From: Bacteroidetes bacterium HGW-Bacteroidetes-10
GTDB taxonomy: Bacteria; Bacteroidota; Bacteroidia; Bacteroidales; UBA932
Direction: 5' to 3'
Length of the DNA stretch: 58,304 nucleotides
Assembly: GCA_002842695.1 (NCBI GenBank)
Contig: PHDT01000021.1
Coordinates: forward strand, 1-58,304
The notes beneath the pieces are model-generated. The model was not told the DNA's origin. It saw nothing but the letters and a program-made list of their open reading frames with translations, and did not search any database. This document shows, one piece after another, positions 7,939 through 17,104 of this stretch. Position 1 is the first letter of the stretch; every line of letters begins with the position of its first letter. Position numbers and translations under genes: made by a program.

Positions 7939-10518
7939 CTATAACGCCTCCCGAACCATAAGCTCACGGAAAAAGAGCGCGTTCATGAATAATCTTGAAC
8001 TGCCAAGCCAGTAAGCTCTGAAGTATGGTTCATCTGAAAAATATACTAAACCCTTTCCGGTTAATATGGCAGGAGTATTTTTGAACATGTCTGAATAGCG
8101 TGTCTGAAGGTACCCTGCCATTAGCGGATTGGCAGTATATCTGACCGGGGTCACAAACCTGTTTTTGGGTTGGGCAATTACCAGGTCGCGGTTTTTAAAC
8201 AATGGAATCTCTGTGCCCTCAAGACCAAATGCAACAGGACTGGTCTCATCTATCCGGGCAGCCATAATTACTCCGTTAACCCTTGATGTTTTTCTCAGAT
8301 TGAGGTACTGTTCATAGGTGCCGGGAGAGGTTGTGTCGTTTGCTGCCTTTTCCCTTACTGATTCAATATTTGATATTCCAAGTTCGTTTGTGGTTCTGTA
8401 TGCAGTTCCGGTTGCAATAATTGTTTTTCCCGGAGATTTAGCCCACGCAGAGAGCAGTGCAGTTGCCTCTTTGGTCATTCTGAGGGCACTGTTTATCACA
8501 ATAACATTGTATTTGTCCAGATTCATGCTCTCAAAAGAGTCCCAGTCAATGAGAGAGACAGGGATTCTGTAACGAACATCAAGCAGATGCCATACCTCCC
8601 CGGCACTGCCGTAAGATGCTCCTTTGCCTGTAAGAACCGCAACTGAAGGCTTTGATATAACCCTGAAGTGGTTGCTTCCGGGGTCTGTATCGCCGGCACT
8701 CTGTCCGGCCTCGCAGCTGTAGATTTTCAGATTTTTATTTCCAGTTTCATTCAGTGCTTCATTGATGGTTCTGTTCAACTCCTGAGGTGACATCCGCTGC
8801 TCAACCACAGGTATGCTGATGGTTCCCCTTGAGAACTCTCTCTCTGCTCCATCGGCATAAAAGCTGAAGGGTTTGTCGCAGCTTTTGACAATGATTCCCT
8901 TGTCCATAAGGGAGTAGAGAAGCCTGTAAGAGAAGTAGTCATTCATCTCCATAAAGTAGATATAATTACTCATTTGAACAGGTTCAATGCTCTTTCCGTT
9001 TCTAATCTGTTCTGTGCCGGAAATCTCAGCTCCCGCAACCTTTCCCTGGTCGCGAAGTTCGGCGTAGCGGATATTCATAGCCAGAGGAACAGTCCAGGCA
9101 GAAATGTCGTAAAATGTGGTGTCCCGGAAAGTTGTCAGCCTTTCAAACATTGTCTTTACAACCGAATATTGCTGCTGCCCAGACGGAACAACCCATGCAG
9201 AACCGGGCTCAAAGCTTTTACCATTAATGGTTATGGCCTTTGTGAGTTCATGCACCTTTATGTCGTGAGCCCTGAGCATGTCAATGAATTCAATACTTAG
9301 TGAAATATCTTTGCTGCTGCCAAACACGTACCCTTTAACAGGGTCGTTGTCTGCCATCTTTTTTCTGTCGGCAAAAAATCTGCGCTGGAAACCCAGCATC
9401 TCTGTTTTAAGTTCAGTTGAGGCCATAAGTGCAGATATTGAGCAGTAGACCTGATTTCGCACCATTGCAGCTAGAGTTATGGTTATGCCGTTTCTCTCCC
9501 TTGTCACGCCTCTTGGGTTGGGCTGTTCGTAAAGAATTCCGATTGCACCTGAGAGGTCGGGGAGGGTAGAGCCCTTTCCTGTGTAGAAGTCGTCAAAATC
9601 CTCTTTCGAAAAGTGCATTGAGCCAATTTTTCCAAGCATCTTTGAGTGGTATGCAGATATCTTTTTTGTCAGGAGCCAGTTTTCGTCCGGTATAAGGGGA
9701 TTTGTGCTGTTTCTTATTCCCGGCGAGAAGAATGTGCCGGTGGCGTTACCCTGTTCGTGGTAGTCATTTACCATTGTAGGGAGCCATTTGTAGAATATCT
9801 CAAGCCTGCTTTTGCTCTCGGGATGCTGTGCCAGCAGCCAGTCGCGGTTCAGGTCAAACCAGTAGTGGTTGGAACGGCCGCTTGGCGCCGGCTCTCTGAA
9901 CTCCCTTGCATTCTCGTCGCTGTTTGGTGTAAGGTTTTTGTTTGTGTTTACCCAGTTTGCATAGCGGTTGCCGCCGTCCGGATTGATTGACGGAACCAGA
10001 ATTATGAGATTGTTTTGCAGTATGTTTTTTACAAATTCATCTTCAGATGCTGCCAGCATGTAGGCCACAATCACAGATGCATTCATCCCTGTAGCCTCGT
10101 TGCCGTGTACACTGTAGCCCAGCCAGTTTACAACCGGCATATTTTGCAGATCCAGCTTTCCTGAAAGTTCAGGTTTTGCGAGCTCCAGGTTCTTCTCCCT
10201 GATCTTCTCCCTGTTTCTGATATTCTCTGGAGTTCCAATAAACATATAGAGCATCGGACGGTTTTCGTAGGTTCTTCCGGATTCCAGAATCTCAATTCTC
10301 TCTGAAACCCTGTCCAGCTCTCTCATATAGGAGACCAGCTGGTCGTATGTGATATGCTGGGTACCTACCTCAAAGCCAAAATACTTCTCCGGTGAGGGGA
10401 TGTTTTCATTAAATGTTCTGATATCTTCGGGAAGGTAATATTTTAGGTCATACCTCTGGGCAAACAATACAGGTATTGCAAATAGCAACATTGCAACGAG
10501 CGTAAGGGTGCGTTTCAT
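7939..10518 (-). CDS. Secreted M14 zinc carboxypeptidase-like protein with C-terminal GATase-like domain
   Basis: 859 residues. Signal peptide MKRTLTLVAMLLFAIPVLFA. The M14 domain (about 60-360) contains the zinc motif SVHGNEATG (His138, Glu141), SINPDGGNRYAN and NDYHEQG supplying the third ligand. The C-terminal half includes a Rossmann-like stretch (VAVLTGKGASYGSAGEVW..IPVSLIDWDSF) resembling the glutamine-amidotransferase-like module found in large Bacteroidota M14 proteins. It probably trims peptides in the periplasm or outside the cell. It follows a creatininase-family gene on the same strand after 26 bp, so the two are likely one operon. Specificity is not predictable. Confidence 0.88.
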   Translation of the reverse strand: MKRTLTLVAMLLFAIPVLFAQRYDLKYYLPEDIRTFNENIPSPEKYFGFEVGTQHITYDQLVSYMRELDRVSERIEILESGRTYENRPMLYMFIGTPENIRNREKIREKNLELAKPELSGKLDLQNMPVVNWLGYSVHGNEATGMNASVIVAYMLAASEDEFVKNILQNNLIILVPSINPDGGNRYANWVNTNKNLTPNSDENAREFREPAPSGRSNHYWFDLNRDWLLAQHPESKSRLEIFYKWLPTMVNDYHEQGNATGTFFSPGIRNSTNPLIPDENWLLTKKISAYHSKMLGKIGSMHFSKEDFDDFYTGKGSTLPDLSGAIGILYEQPNPRGVTRERNGITITLAAMVRNQVYCSISALMASTELKTEMLGFQRRFFADRKKMADNDPVKGYVFGSSKDISLSIEFIDMLRAHDIKVHELTKAITINGKSFEPGSAWVVPSGQQQYSVVKTMFERLTTFRDTTFYDISAWTVPLAMNIRYAELRDQGKVAGAEISGTEQIRNGKSIEPVQMSNYIYFMEMNDYFSYRLLYSLMDKGIIVKSCDKPFSFYADGAEREFSRGTISIPVVEQRMSPQELNRTINEALNETGNKNLKIYSCEAGQSAGDTDPGSNHFRVISKPSVAVLTGKGASYGSAGEVWHLLDVRYRIPVSLIDWDSFESMNLDKYNVIVINSALRMTKEATALLSAWAKSPGKTIIATGTAYRTTNELGISNIESVREKAANDTTSPGTYEQYLNLRKTSRVNGVIMAARIDETSPVAFGLEGTEIPLFKNRDLVIAQPKNRFVTPVRYTANPLMAGYLQTRYSDMFKNTPAILTGKGLVYFSDEPYFRAYWLGSSRLFMNALFFRELMVREAL

Positions 10519-10544
10519 ATTTTTTTAAGTATAAGTTTCTGATG

Positions 10545-11444
10545 TTATTTTGAAGATTTTTGCCAGAATTCACGCTGGAGGGACATTGTGGCTTTGTCGG
10601 CCTTAACGGTTTTGATAACCTCAGCAAGCTGATTTATTTTCTGCTCCATTATGATTTTTCCGAGCTCTGCCGATGCTCCGCTTGCCTCTCCGGCATAGTG
10701 GTTTGGATATTTGGAATACCACCAGATGGCAGTATATGCATTTGGCAGGTTTAGCCTCTTCTGATCTTCCCCGGATTCAGCAGTTGCCCGTTCCATCTTT
10801 ACCAGTTCAGGCCTTATTGCAAGCATGGTCGAAGACTCTCCCTCGTCTGCATGCCCGCCGGTTTTGCTCTTTCTCATTGAGCTGATAACCTTCTGCGTTT
10901 CTGCATCAACAGCTGGGGTGAAGAGATACAGCGAATAATCGCGCTCCTTTGCAAGCTGAGTCTGGCAGAAATACTGAAGAAAGTATGTGTTTCCCCCGTG
11001 ACCGTTTACGAAGATAATTTTCTTGATTCCGTTTCTGGATATCTCCCTGCAGGTCTCCTCCAGAAGATTGTAAAGCATGTCCGGACTATAGGCAATAGTT
11101 CCGGGCTGATGCATTGCCTCGAATATCTGGCCTGCAAAATAGAAGGGGTATACAATTGCGTACTCCTTTCGGGCTGCCCTTAATGCGCTCTCTCTGGATG
11201 TAAAAACATCTGTTCCAAGCGGTAAATGCTGACCATGTTTTTCGATAACTCCCATTGGAATAATGCATACTCCCTCAGACTGCTTAACAGCAATCTCAAA
11301 GTCAGAAGAAGTGAGCTCTTCCCATGCCGCCGGGATAGATTTGAAACTGTTATTTGAACCGGTTTGCTGTGCGAGAGCAGATTGCGAGCCTAAAGAGAGT
11401 GTCGCGGCAATGATTGCCACAACAGCAATTGAAGTTGTTTTCAT
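10545..11444 (-). CDS. Exported creatininase-family amidohydrolase
   Basis: 299 residues from MKTTSIAVVA; 14 further open codons upstream look non-coding. The signal peptide ends ALAQQ. Creatininase-family signatures are MGVIEKHGQHLPLGTD (metal ligands) and FVNGHGGNTYFL, with GGHADEGESSTML further on. Known relatives hydrolyse cyclic or N-linked amides (creatinine, mycofactocin precursors, FAPy deformylase); these are cytoplasmic, whereas this one has a leader. It is the first gene of a two-gene unit with an M14 peptidase, suggesting joint degradation of an amide or peptide substrate. Repeat R2-1 lies in the divergent promoter region. Confidence 0.85.
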   Translation of the reverse strand: MKTTSIAVVAIIAATLSLGSQSALAQQTGSNNSFKSIPAAWEELTSSDFEIAVKQSEGVCIIPMGVIEKHGQHLPLGTDVFTSRESALRAARKEYAIVYPFYFAGQIFEAMHQPGTIAYSPDMLYNLLEETCREISRNGIKKIIFVNGHGGNTYFLQYFCQTQLAKERDYSLYLFTPAVDAETQKVISSMRKSKTGGHADEGESSTMLAIRPELVKMERATAESGEDQKRLNLPNAYTAIWWYSKYPNHYAGEASGASAELGKIIMEQKINQLAEVIKTVKADKATMSLQREFWQKSSK

Positions 11445-11503
11445 GGGGTTTAAGTTGGTTAGTGTAAAAATAGGTAAAAAATGCACACAAAAACAAAAAA
11501 CAA

Positions 11504-11613
11504 TTACCCCTGGGGAAAAGTGTCAAACACCATGAAATGAATGAGTTATGAAAATTCGCAAATTTTTATATATTATTATATATCAGCTGTTTGACACTTT
11601 TCCCCAGGGGTAA
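11504..11613. repeat. R2-1: 110-bp element with perfect 26-bp inverted ends
   Basis: The ends at 11504-11529 and 11588-11613 are perfect inverted copies containing CCCCTGGGGAAAAGTGTCA. The interior is AT-rich. Two further copies occur at 31979-32086 and 33238-33348. It occupies the intergenic space between the divergent creatininase and SPFH genes. No transposase or clear target-site duplication is visible. Confidence 0.9.
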
Positions 11614-11691
11614 ACAGGGGCACTTGTGCAAAAAAAATAATATCGGATGATAAATTTCTTAACTTTAAAAAATTATCTAAATATTGTAATT

Positions 11692-12564
11692 ATGAACTAT
11701 TTGTATTTATTGATTCCGGTTGTGGTATTGTTTTTTGCCGCGGGAATAAGAATCGTAAGACCTACTCAGAGAGGACTCATCGAGAGGCTTGGAAAGTACA
11801 ACAGATTTGCCAATCCGGGTTTTCACTGGATTATCCCGATAATTGACAGAATCTTTGTGGTAAATGTAACTGAGCAGATGGTGGATGCGGAACCTCAGGA
11901 GATTATTACAAATGACAACCTCAACGCCAGCGTGGATGCCCAGGTATACTTCAGGGTAAAATCAGACGAGGATAGTGTCAAAGGTTCTATTTACAATGTA
12001 AACAATTTCAGATGGCAGATTGTAAACCTTGCAAGAACTACCCTTCGTAATATTATTGGTACACTTACCCTTAAGTCTGCAAACAGCGAAAGGGGCAAGA
12101 TTAATGCAGAGCTTTACAAAACATTGCATACCGAGACCAAAGGCTGGGGTATAGAAATTGTCAGAACAGAGCTTAAACAGATTGATCCGCCAAAGGATGT
12201 TCAGGAGACAATGAATAAGGTTGTAAAGGCCGAAAACGAAAAGATTGCCGCTATTGACTCAGCTACAGCAGCAGAAACTGTTGCTGATGGTATCAAGAGG
12301 GCGAAAATTAAAGAGGCTGAGGGTATGAAGCAATTCAAAATCCTTAATGCAGAGGGAGATGCTGAAGCTATCAAACTTGTAAATGAAGCAGCCGATAAAT
12401 ATTTTATTGGCAATGCTCAGCTTCTTAAGAAACTGGAAACTCTCGAGGCATCGCTTGAAAAAAATTCAAAAATTATAATTCCGGCAGGCTCTGAAATAGT
12501 GAATGTTATTGGAGACATGGCCGGAGTTCTTCCGCTTGAGAGAAAAGAAAAATCTAAAGTGTAA
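11692..12564 (+). CDS. SPFH/band-7 membrane protein (stomatin/paraslipin type)
   Basis: 290 residues from MNYLYLLIPV; a longer frame begins at 11647 but adds a poor N-terminus. One N-terminal membrane helix (LYLLIPVVVLFFAAGI) is followed by the band-7 domain (RPTQRGLIERLGKYNRFANPGFHWIIP..). A long Ala/Glu/Lys coiled coil (about 175-240) and a C-terminal segment EIVNVIGDMAGVLP complete it. Paraslipins form large ring or cage assemblies that organise membrane microdomains or hold proteases. No NfeD partner is adjacent. It is followed by a nitronate monooxygenase gene after 32 bp on the same strand. Confidence 0.9.
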   Translation: MNYLYLLIPVVVLFFAAGIRIVRPTQRGLIERLGKYNRFANPGFHWIIPIIDRIFVVNVTEQMVDAEPQEIITNDNLNASVDAQVYFRVKSDEDSVKGSIYNVNNFRWQIVNLARTTLRNIIGTLTLKSANSERGKINAELYKTLHTETKGWGIEIVRTELKQIDPPKDVQETMNKVVKAENEKIAAIDSATAAETVADGIKRAKIKEAEGMKQFKILNAEGDAEAIKLVNEAADKYFIGNAQLLKKLETLEASLEKNSKIIIPAGSEIVNVIGDMAGVLPLERKEKSKV

Positions 12565-12596
12565 TTATTTTCCACTATATTTACCACAAAAATTGA

Positions 12597-13661
12597 ATGA
12601 GTAACTTTTCTATCGGGAACCTGCAACTATCGGTTCCTATTGTGCAAGGAGGAATGGGTGTAGGGATTTCACTGAACGGTCTGGCATCTGCTGTAGCAAA
12701 TGAGGGAGGCGTGGGTGTAATTTCATGTGCAGGACTTGGCCTTCTTTACCGCGATTTTTCAAAGAATTATAACGAAGCTTCAATATTTGGCCTGGCAGAA
12801 GAACTTAGAAAGGCAAAAGAGAAAGCAAAGGGAGTTATTGGTGTAAATATCATGGTGGCACTGACCAATTTTGCCGACATGGTTAAAACAGCAATATCTT
12901 CGAGGGCAGATGTAATTTTTGCAGGAGCAGGACTTCCGCTGGATCTTCCATCGTTTCTTACAAAGGACTGTAAAACCAAGCTGGTTCCTATCGTTTCGTC
13001 AACAAGAGCTGCGCTAATTATTTGTGAAAAGTGGATCAAGAACTATAATTATGTTCCTGATGCCATTGTTCTTGAAGGTCCAAAAGCGGGCGGACACCTT
13101 GGATACAAGGAGAATCAGATAGCAGATGAGAAATTTTCTCTTGAGGAGATTCTTCCTGATCTTGTAAAAAACATTAAGGTTGTTGAGGAGCAGAATAACT
13201 GCAAAATTCCGATTATTGCCGGAGGTGGAATATACGACGGTGAAGGGATGAAGAGGATTATTGATATGGGTGCCTCTGCGGTTCAGATGGGCTCTATCTT
13301 CGTTACCACAGATGAATGCGACGCATCACCTGCTTTCAAGGAGGCTTACATCAAGGCAACCGAAAAGGATGTCGAGATTATCAAAAGCCCTGTTGGAATG
13401 CCGGGACGTGCTATCTTCAGCAAATTCATTGAGAGTGTAAAAGAGGGAAAGGAGAAGCCAAACGGATGTCCGTACCACTGTATCCGCACATGCGACTACA
13501 ACACAAGTCCGTACTGTATTATCAAAGCTCTCTACAACGCATACAAGGGTAACTTCTCAAAAGGTTACGCTTTTGCAGGGAGCAATGCATTTAAGGCCGA
13601 AAAAATCATGTCTGTTAAGGAGACAATCAAAAACCTGATGGACGGATTCCGCAAAGGTTAA
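12597..13661 (+). CDS. Nitronate monooxygenase / FabK-like FMN oxidoreductase
   Basis: 354 residues, cytosolic TIM-barrel flavoprotein. FMN-binding segments are PIVQGGMGVGIS and IPIIAGGGIYDGEG..GASAVQMGSIF. The catalytic-loop region is EGPKAGGHLGY. The C-terminal extension has a Cys cluster (CPYHCIRTCDYNTSPYC), a subtype seen in anaerobes that could bind a metal or Fe-S centre; this is inference. Members oxidise nitronates or reduce enoyl thioesters, and sequence alone does not decide which. It probably shares a transcript with the SPFH gene and faces a kinase gene 35 bp away. Confidence 0.88.
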   Translation: MSNFSIGNLQLSVPIVQGGMGVGISLNGLASAVANEGGVGVISCAGLGLLYRDFSKNYNEASIFGLAEELRKAKEKAKGVIGVNIMVALTNFADMVKTAISSRADVIFAGAGLPLDLPSFLTKDCKTKLVPIVSSTRAALIICEKWIKNYNYVPDAIVLEGPKAGGHLGYKENQIADEKFSLEEILPDLVKNIKVVEEQNNCKIPIIAGGGIYDGEGMKRIIDMGASAVQMGSIFVTTDECDASPAFKEAYIKATEKDVEIIKSPVGMPGRAIFSKFIESVKEGKEKPNGCPYHCIRTCDYNTSPYCIIKALYNAYKGNFSKGYAFAGSNAFKAEKIMSVKETIKNLMDGFRKG

Positions 13662-13696
13662 CCGGCACAAGCTAATCCTAAAAGGCTAAAAAGTTA

Positions 13697-15523
13697 TCAG
13701 CATTTTGGCAAAGAAAAACTGAAAGTGCTTCCTTTACCGGGGGCACTTTCTACATGTATCTTCCCGCCGAGAAGCTCCACATATGCTTTTGAGATGGAGA
13801 GGCCAAGGCCTGAACCGTCAAAGCCCTTGTTAAGAGAGGTGTTTACCTGTCGGAAACTCTCAAATATCTTTTCGTGATACTCTTCCGGAATCCCAATCCC
13901 GGTATCTTTCACGTAAAAATTGATATGTTTGTCGGAAGGAGTAAGTCCAAATTCAATATATCCGTTTGAGGTGAATTTGAATGCGTTTTTAAGAAGATTA
14001 GCAAGCACATCCTGAATCTTTGAGGAGTCCGTGCAAAGATGATCACTCTCTTCTAATGCGGTTAAATTGCAATGCAGCTTGTTTCCGGTGGTATCTGAAT
14101 GTGGCAGAAATCTGCTGTACAAAACATTGCAAAGATCTCGAAGGTTTACTTTGGAAATGTCTGTCTTCTCTGAATTGCTCTCAATTTTTGAGATGTGGAT
14201 AATATCAGACATCATTGATAATAGGCCGTGACCGCTGTTGTAAATTATGTCGGCATATTTTTTTCTGTCTGTCTCTGGCAGCTCATCATCTTTGAGCAGG
14301 TCTGCAAAACCCATTATTGCATTGAGAGGCGTACGGATTTCGTGTGAAATGTTCTGAAGGAAAGCCGTTTTGAGTTTGTTGCTCTCTTCTGCTTTATCTT
14401 TTGCCTCTTTGTATGCTTCGTTAAGTTTTATAATCTGAGTTATGTCTTCCTGAAATGAGATAAACTGAACTATCTCTCCGGCTTCATTCAATACCGGTGA
14501 CACTATTGCGTTAGTCCAGATTCTCCGGCCACTTTTGGTACTGGCCTGAACCTCACCGCGCCATTCAAGTCCCGAATTGACAGCCTTAAACATTCCGTCA
14601 AAAAAATCGTGATCATTATTGAACGCAGAAAACTGGCGGGCATTCATTCCAATAACCTCCTCTGCATTGTATCCGGTTAGTTCACAGAATTTTGGATTTA
14701 CAAATTCGATATCTCCACTGGCATCTGTAATTATGACCATAACAGGACTCTGCTCAATAGCCTTATGCAGCATAAGGCTTTCGTGCTCCTGCATAATATT
14801 GTCAGTGATGTCGCGGATAATACCGTCTATGTGGCTTGGGTTTCCGTCTGAGTTGTAAAGTAAGCGGGAGTTTATTGAGATATGTTTCAGGTTGCCGGAC
14901 TTATCCTTCATTTTTGAAATAAAGTTTCTTGTCTCTCCTTTTTGAAGTATCTCCCTGAGAAATACATGTCTGTGTGACTCGTCCCAGTAAAGGTTCAGAA
15001 TTGATTTTCCCAGCAGATAACCTCTTTCGTATCCAAAAACTGACTCAATTGCCGGACTAAGTTCAACGATTGTCCCGTTAATATCGGTGCGGTAGCATAC
15101 ATCGGGAATATTTGAGAAAATTGAGCTGTAACTTTCTGTACTCTCACGGAGTGCCTGAACGATCTCTCTCTTTTCATTAGTAACCTCTGAATAAATTATT
15201 ATGCCTCCAATCTCCAGGTTATCACTAAACCATGGCCTTATCTCCCAGTTTGTCCAGAGAACAGAGCCGTCACTTCGTACAAAGGGATCGTCATCTCCGC
15301 TGCAGACTTCACCTGAGAGACTTCTGGCAAAAACCTCTTTCCATTTTTTTGGAAGGTCGGGGAAGATATCATAGAGAGAAGATCCCCTTATATCACTGTC
15401 AGGGATATTGTACTGCCTGGTGTAGCCGCTGCTTGCGTATATGTATGAAAGATTTTTATCTAGAATTGCTATTGCGCTTTTGCTGTGCTCGATTACATAC
15501 TTTAAAAGATCTCTGGAAGCCAT
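13697..15523 (-). CDS. Cytosolic triple-PAS sensor histidine kinase
   Basis: 608 residues without membrane segments. PAS1 (about 8-120) carries DIFPDLPKKWKEVF and NWEIRPW, a PAS type also found in the kinase at the right end of the window. PAS2 is about 130-245 and PAS3 about 255-370. The HisKA H-box is SHEIRTPLNAIMGFADLL with His394. HATPase motifs are NAFKF, DTGIGIP and GSGLGLSISKAYVELLGG. No receiver or regulator is adjacent. It is divergent from another kinase gene across a 175-bp gap. The PAS domains lack an obvious haem or flavin signature that I can read. Confidence 0.92.
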   Translation of the reverse strand: MASRDLLKYVIEHSKSAIAILDKNLSYIYASSGYTRQYNIPDSDIRGSSLYDIFPDLPKKWKEVFARSLSGEVCSGDDDPFVRSDGSVLWTNWEIRPWFSDNLEIGGIIIYSEVTNEKREIVQALRESTESYSSIFSNIPDVCYRTDINGTIVELSPAIESVFGYERGYLLGKSILNLYWDESHRHVFLREILQKGETRNFISKMKDKSGNLKHISINSRLLYNSDGNPSHIDGIIRDITDNIMQEHESLMLHKAIEQSPVMVIITDASGDIEFVNPKFCELTGYNAEEVIGMNARQFSAFNNDHDFFDGMFKAVNSGLEWRGEVQASTKSGRRIWTNAIVSPVLNEAGEIVQFISFQEDITQIIKLNEAYKEAKDKAEESNKLKTAFLQNISHEIRTPLNAIMGFADLLKDDELPETDRKKYADIIYNSGHGLLSMMSDIIHISKIESNSEKTDISKVNLRDLCNVLYSRFLPHSDTTGNKLHCNLTALEESDHLCTDSSKIQDVLANLLKNAFKFTSNGYIEFGLTPSDKHINFYVKDTGIGIPEEYHEKIFESFRQVNTSLNKGFDGSGLGLSISKAYVELLGGKIHVESAPGKGSTFSFSLPKC

Positions 15524-15652
15524 AAGGGAACTTTTGAATTGTTTGGGATTAAAAAAATTATTTAGTGAATGTAAGAACAGGTGCCCAAAAGCGCACCAAA
15601 GCTAATAAATATTGGGCTAAATGACAACACAAAAAAACTATTTCAGTTACCG

Positions 15653-15684
15653 TTTGTTTTAAAAGTGTAAATTATTTATATTTG
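15653..15684 (+). promoter_or_regulatory. Complete Bacteroidota sigma-70 promoter
   Basis: TTTG at 15653-15656, 20 bp, then TATATTTG at 15677-15684, matching TTTG-N19-21-TAnnTTTG. It lies 14 bp before the ATG of the membrane kinase, so the leader would be very short. Confidence 0.6.
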
Positions 15685-15698
15685 ATAAAACTAATGTC

Positions 15699-17057
15699 AT
15701 GAAGAGGATAAAATCAGATAAATTCGATTTTAGCCTTGCAAGGCGAATGGGAATCTCCCTTTTTGCCGCGATAATAATCGGGGAGATTATTATTATGACT
15801 GTAGTCAATAATATCAATTTCCCAACTACTTTTGAACGTACTGTCGCAGACGCCCTATTTCTTGCATTATTGGTAATTCCTGTTGTCTATTTTATAGTGG
15901 TTATACCTCTTAGAAAGCAGATCCGCCTTAAACAGGAAGCAACAGAGGCTTTTCTTAACAGTGAAGCCAATATGCAGACAATTATCCATACAATCCCGGA
16001 TTATATATGGCTTAAAAGTCCTGATGGAATATATCTCTCATGTAATAAAATGTTCACTCAGTTTTTTGGAGCGCCTGAAGCTGAAATCATTGGGAAATCT
16101 GACTATGACTTTGTTGACAAGGAGCTTGCAGATTTTTTCCGGGCAAATGATCTGAATGCCGTAAATGCCAAGAAACCTGTTGTAAATGAGGAGTGGATAA
16201 CTCTTGCAGACGGAAAGCGAATATTTCTTGAAACAATCAAGACACCGGTATACAGTTCATCCGGAGTTCTTTTTGGGGTTCTTGGTATTGGCCGCGATAT
16301 GACTGTGAGACACAATACTGAAAATGAGATTAAGCATAAGAATGAACAATTACTGAAAATTCAGATGGAGAAAGATAAGTTTTTCTCTGTAATTGTTCAC
16401 GATATAAAAACGCCTTTCAACAGTTTCCTTGGACTTACCGAATACCTTGATCAGGAGGCTCTCACTTTGCCTGCTGACGAACTGAAAGAGATATCGTCTG
16501 CTCTAAAAATGTCGGCAGAAAACCTTCATGCGATGCTGGAAGATATGCTGGTATGGGCAAGAATGGAGAGAGGCATGATTCCGTTTAATCCAAAGGAGTC
16601 ACTGCTTATTCCTTTAATTCGGGAGAGTATTGAACCTCTTCAGGATCTGGCAGCATCCAAGAGTATTGAAATTGTTTGTTCTGTAGAGCCTTATGAAACT
16701 GTATATGCAGATAAGTATTTAATTCAGACGATAATGAGGAACCTTATTTCAAATGCTTTAAAGTTTACTCATACAGGGGGAAAGGTAGTTCTGTCTGCAA
16801 AGAGGGAAGGGGAGTTGCTTGAGATTTCAGTTAAGGACAGCGGAATAGGAATGTCTGCAGGGATGATTGAAAATTTATTTGAGTTCAGGTCAGTCAATAA
16901 CCGCAAAGGTACAGAAGGGGAGCCTACAACAGGCCTGGGACTTGTTGTCTGCAAGGATTTTGCAGAGAAAATGGGAGGTGCTCTCGATGTCGAAAGCGTG
17001 CCAGATTTTGGTTCAAGGTTTTTCTTTACTGTGCCGGCACATCACCCTGACAAATAA
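15699..17057 (+). CDS. Membrane-bound PAS sensor histidine kinase
   Basis: 452 residues. Two membrane helices (about 17-37 and 52-71) enclose a short periplasmic loop. One PAS domain follows (about 90-205; DYIWLKSPDGIYLSCNKMFTQFFG), then HisKA with VIVHDIKTPFNSFLGL (His234) and a HATPase domain (NALKFTH, DSGIGMS, GLGLVVCKDFAEKMGG). The periplasmic loop is too short for a ligand domain, so the PAS is the likely sensor. It is orphan, divergent from the triple-PAS kinase and convergent with a DUF5916 gene. Confidence 0.92.
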   Translation: MKRIKSDKFDFSLARRMGISLFAAIIIGEIIIMTVVNNINFPTTFERTVADALFLALLVIPVVYFIVVIPLRKQIRLKQEATEAFLNSEANMQTIIHTIPDYIWLKSPDGIYLSCNKMFTQFFGAPEAEIIGKSDYDFVDKELADFFRANDLNAVNAKKPVVNEEWITLADGKRIFLETIKTPVYSSSGVLFGVLGIGRDMTVRHNTENEIKHKNEQLLKIQMEKDKFFSVIVHDIKTPFNSFLGLTEYLDQEALTLPADELKEISSALKMSAENLHAMLEDMLVWARMERGMIPFNPKESLLIPLIRESIEPLQDLAASKSIEIVCSVEPYETVYADKYLIQTIMRNLISNALKFTHTGGKVVLSAKREGELLEISVKDSGIGMSAGMIENLFEFRSVNNRKGTEGEPTTGLGLVVCKDFAEKMGGALDVESVPDFGSRFFFTVPAHHPDK

Positions 17058-17104
17058 TTTTTTTCATTAATTCTCCTCTCCGGACTTATTGTCTTTATTA
17101 ATAA

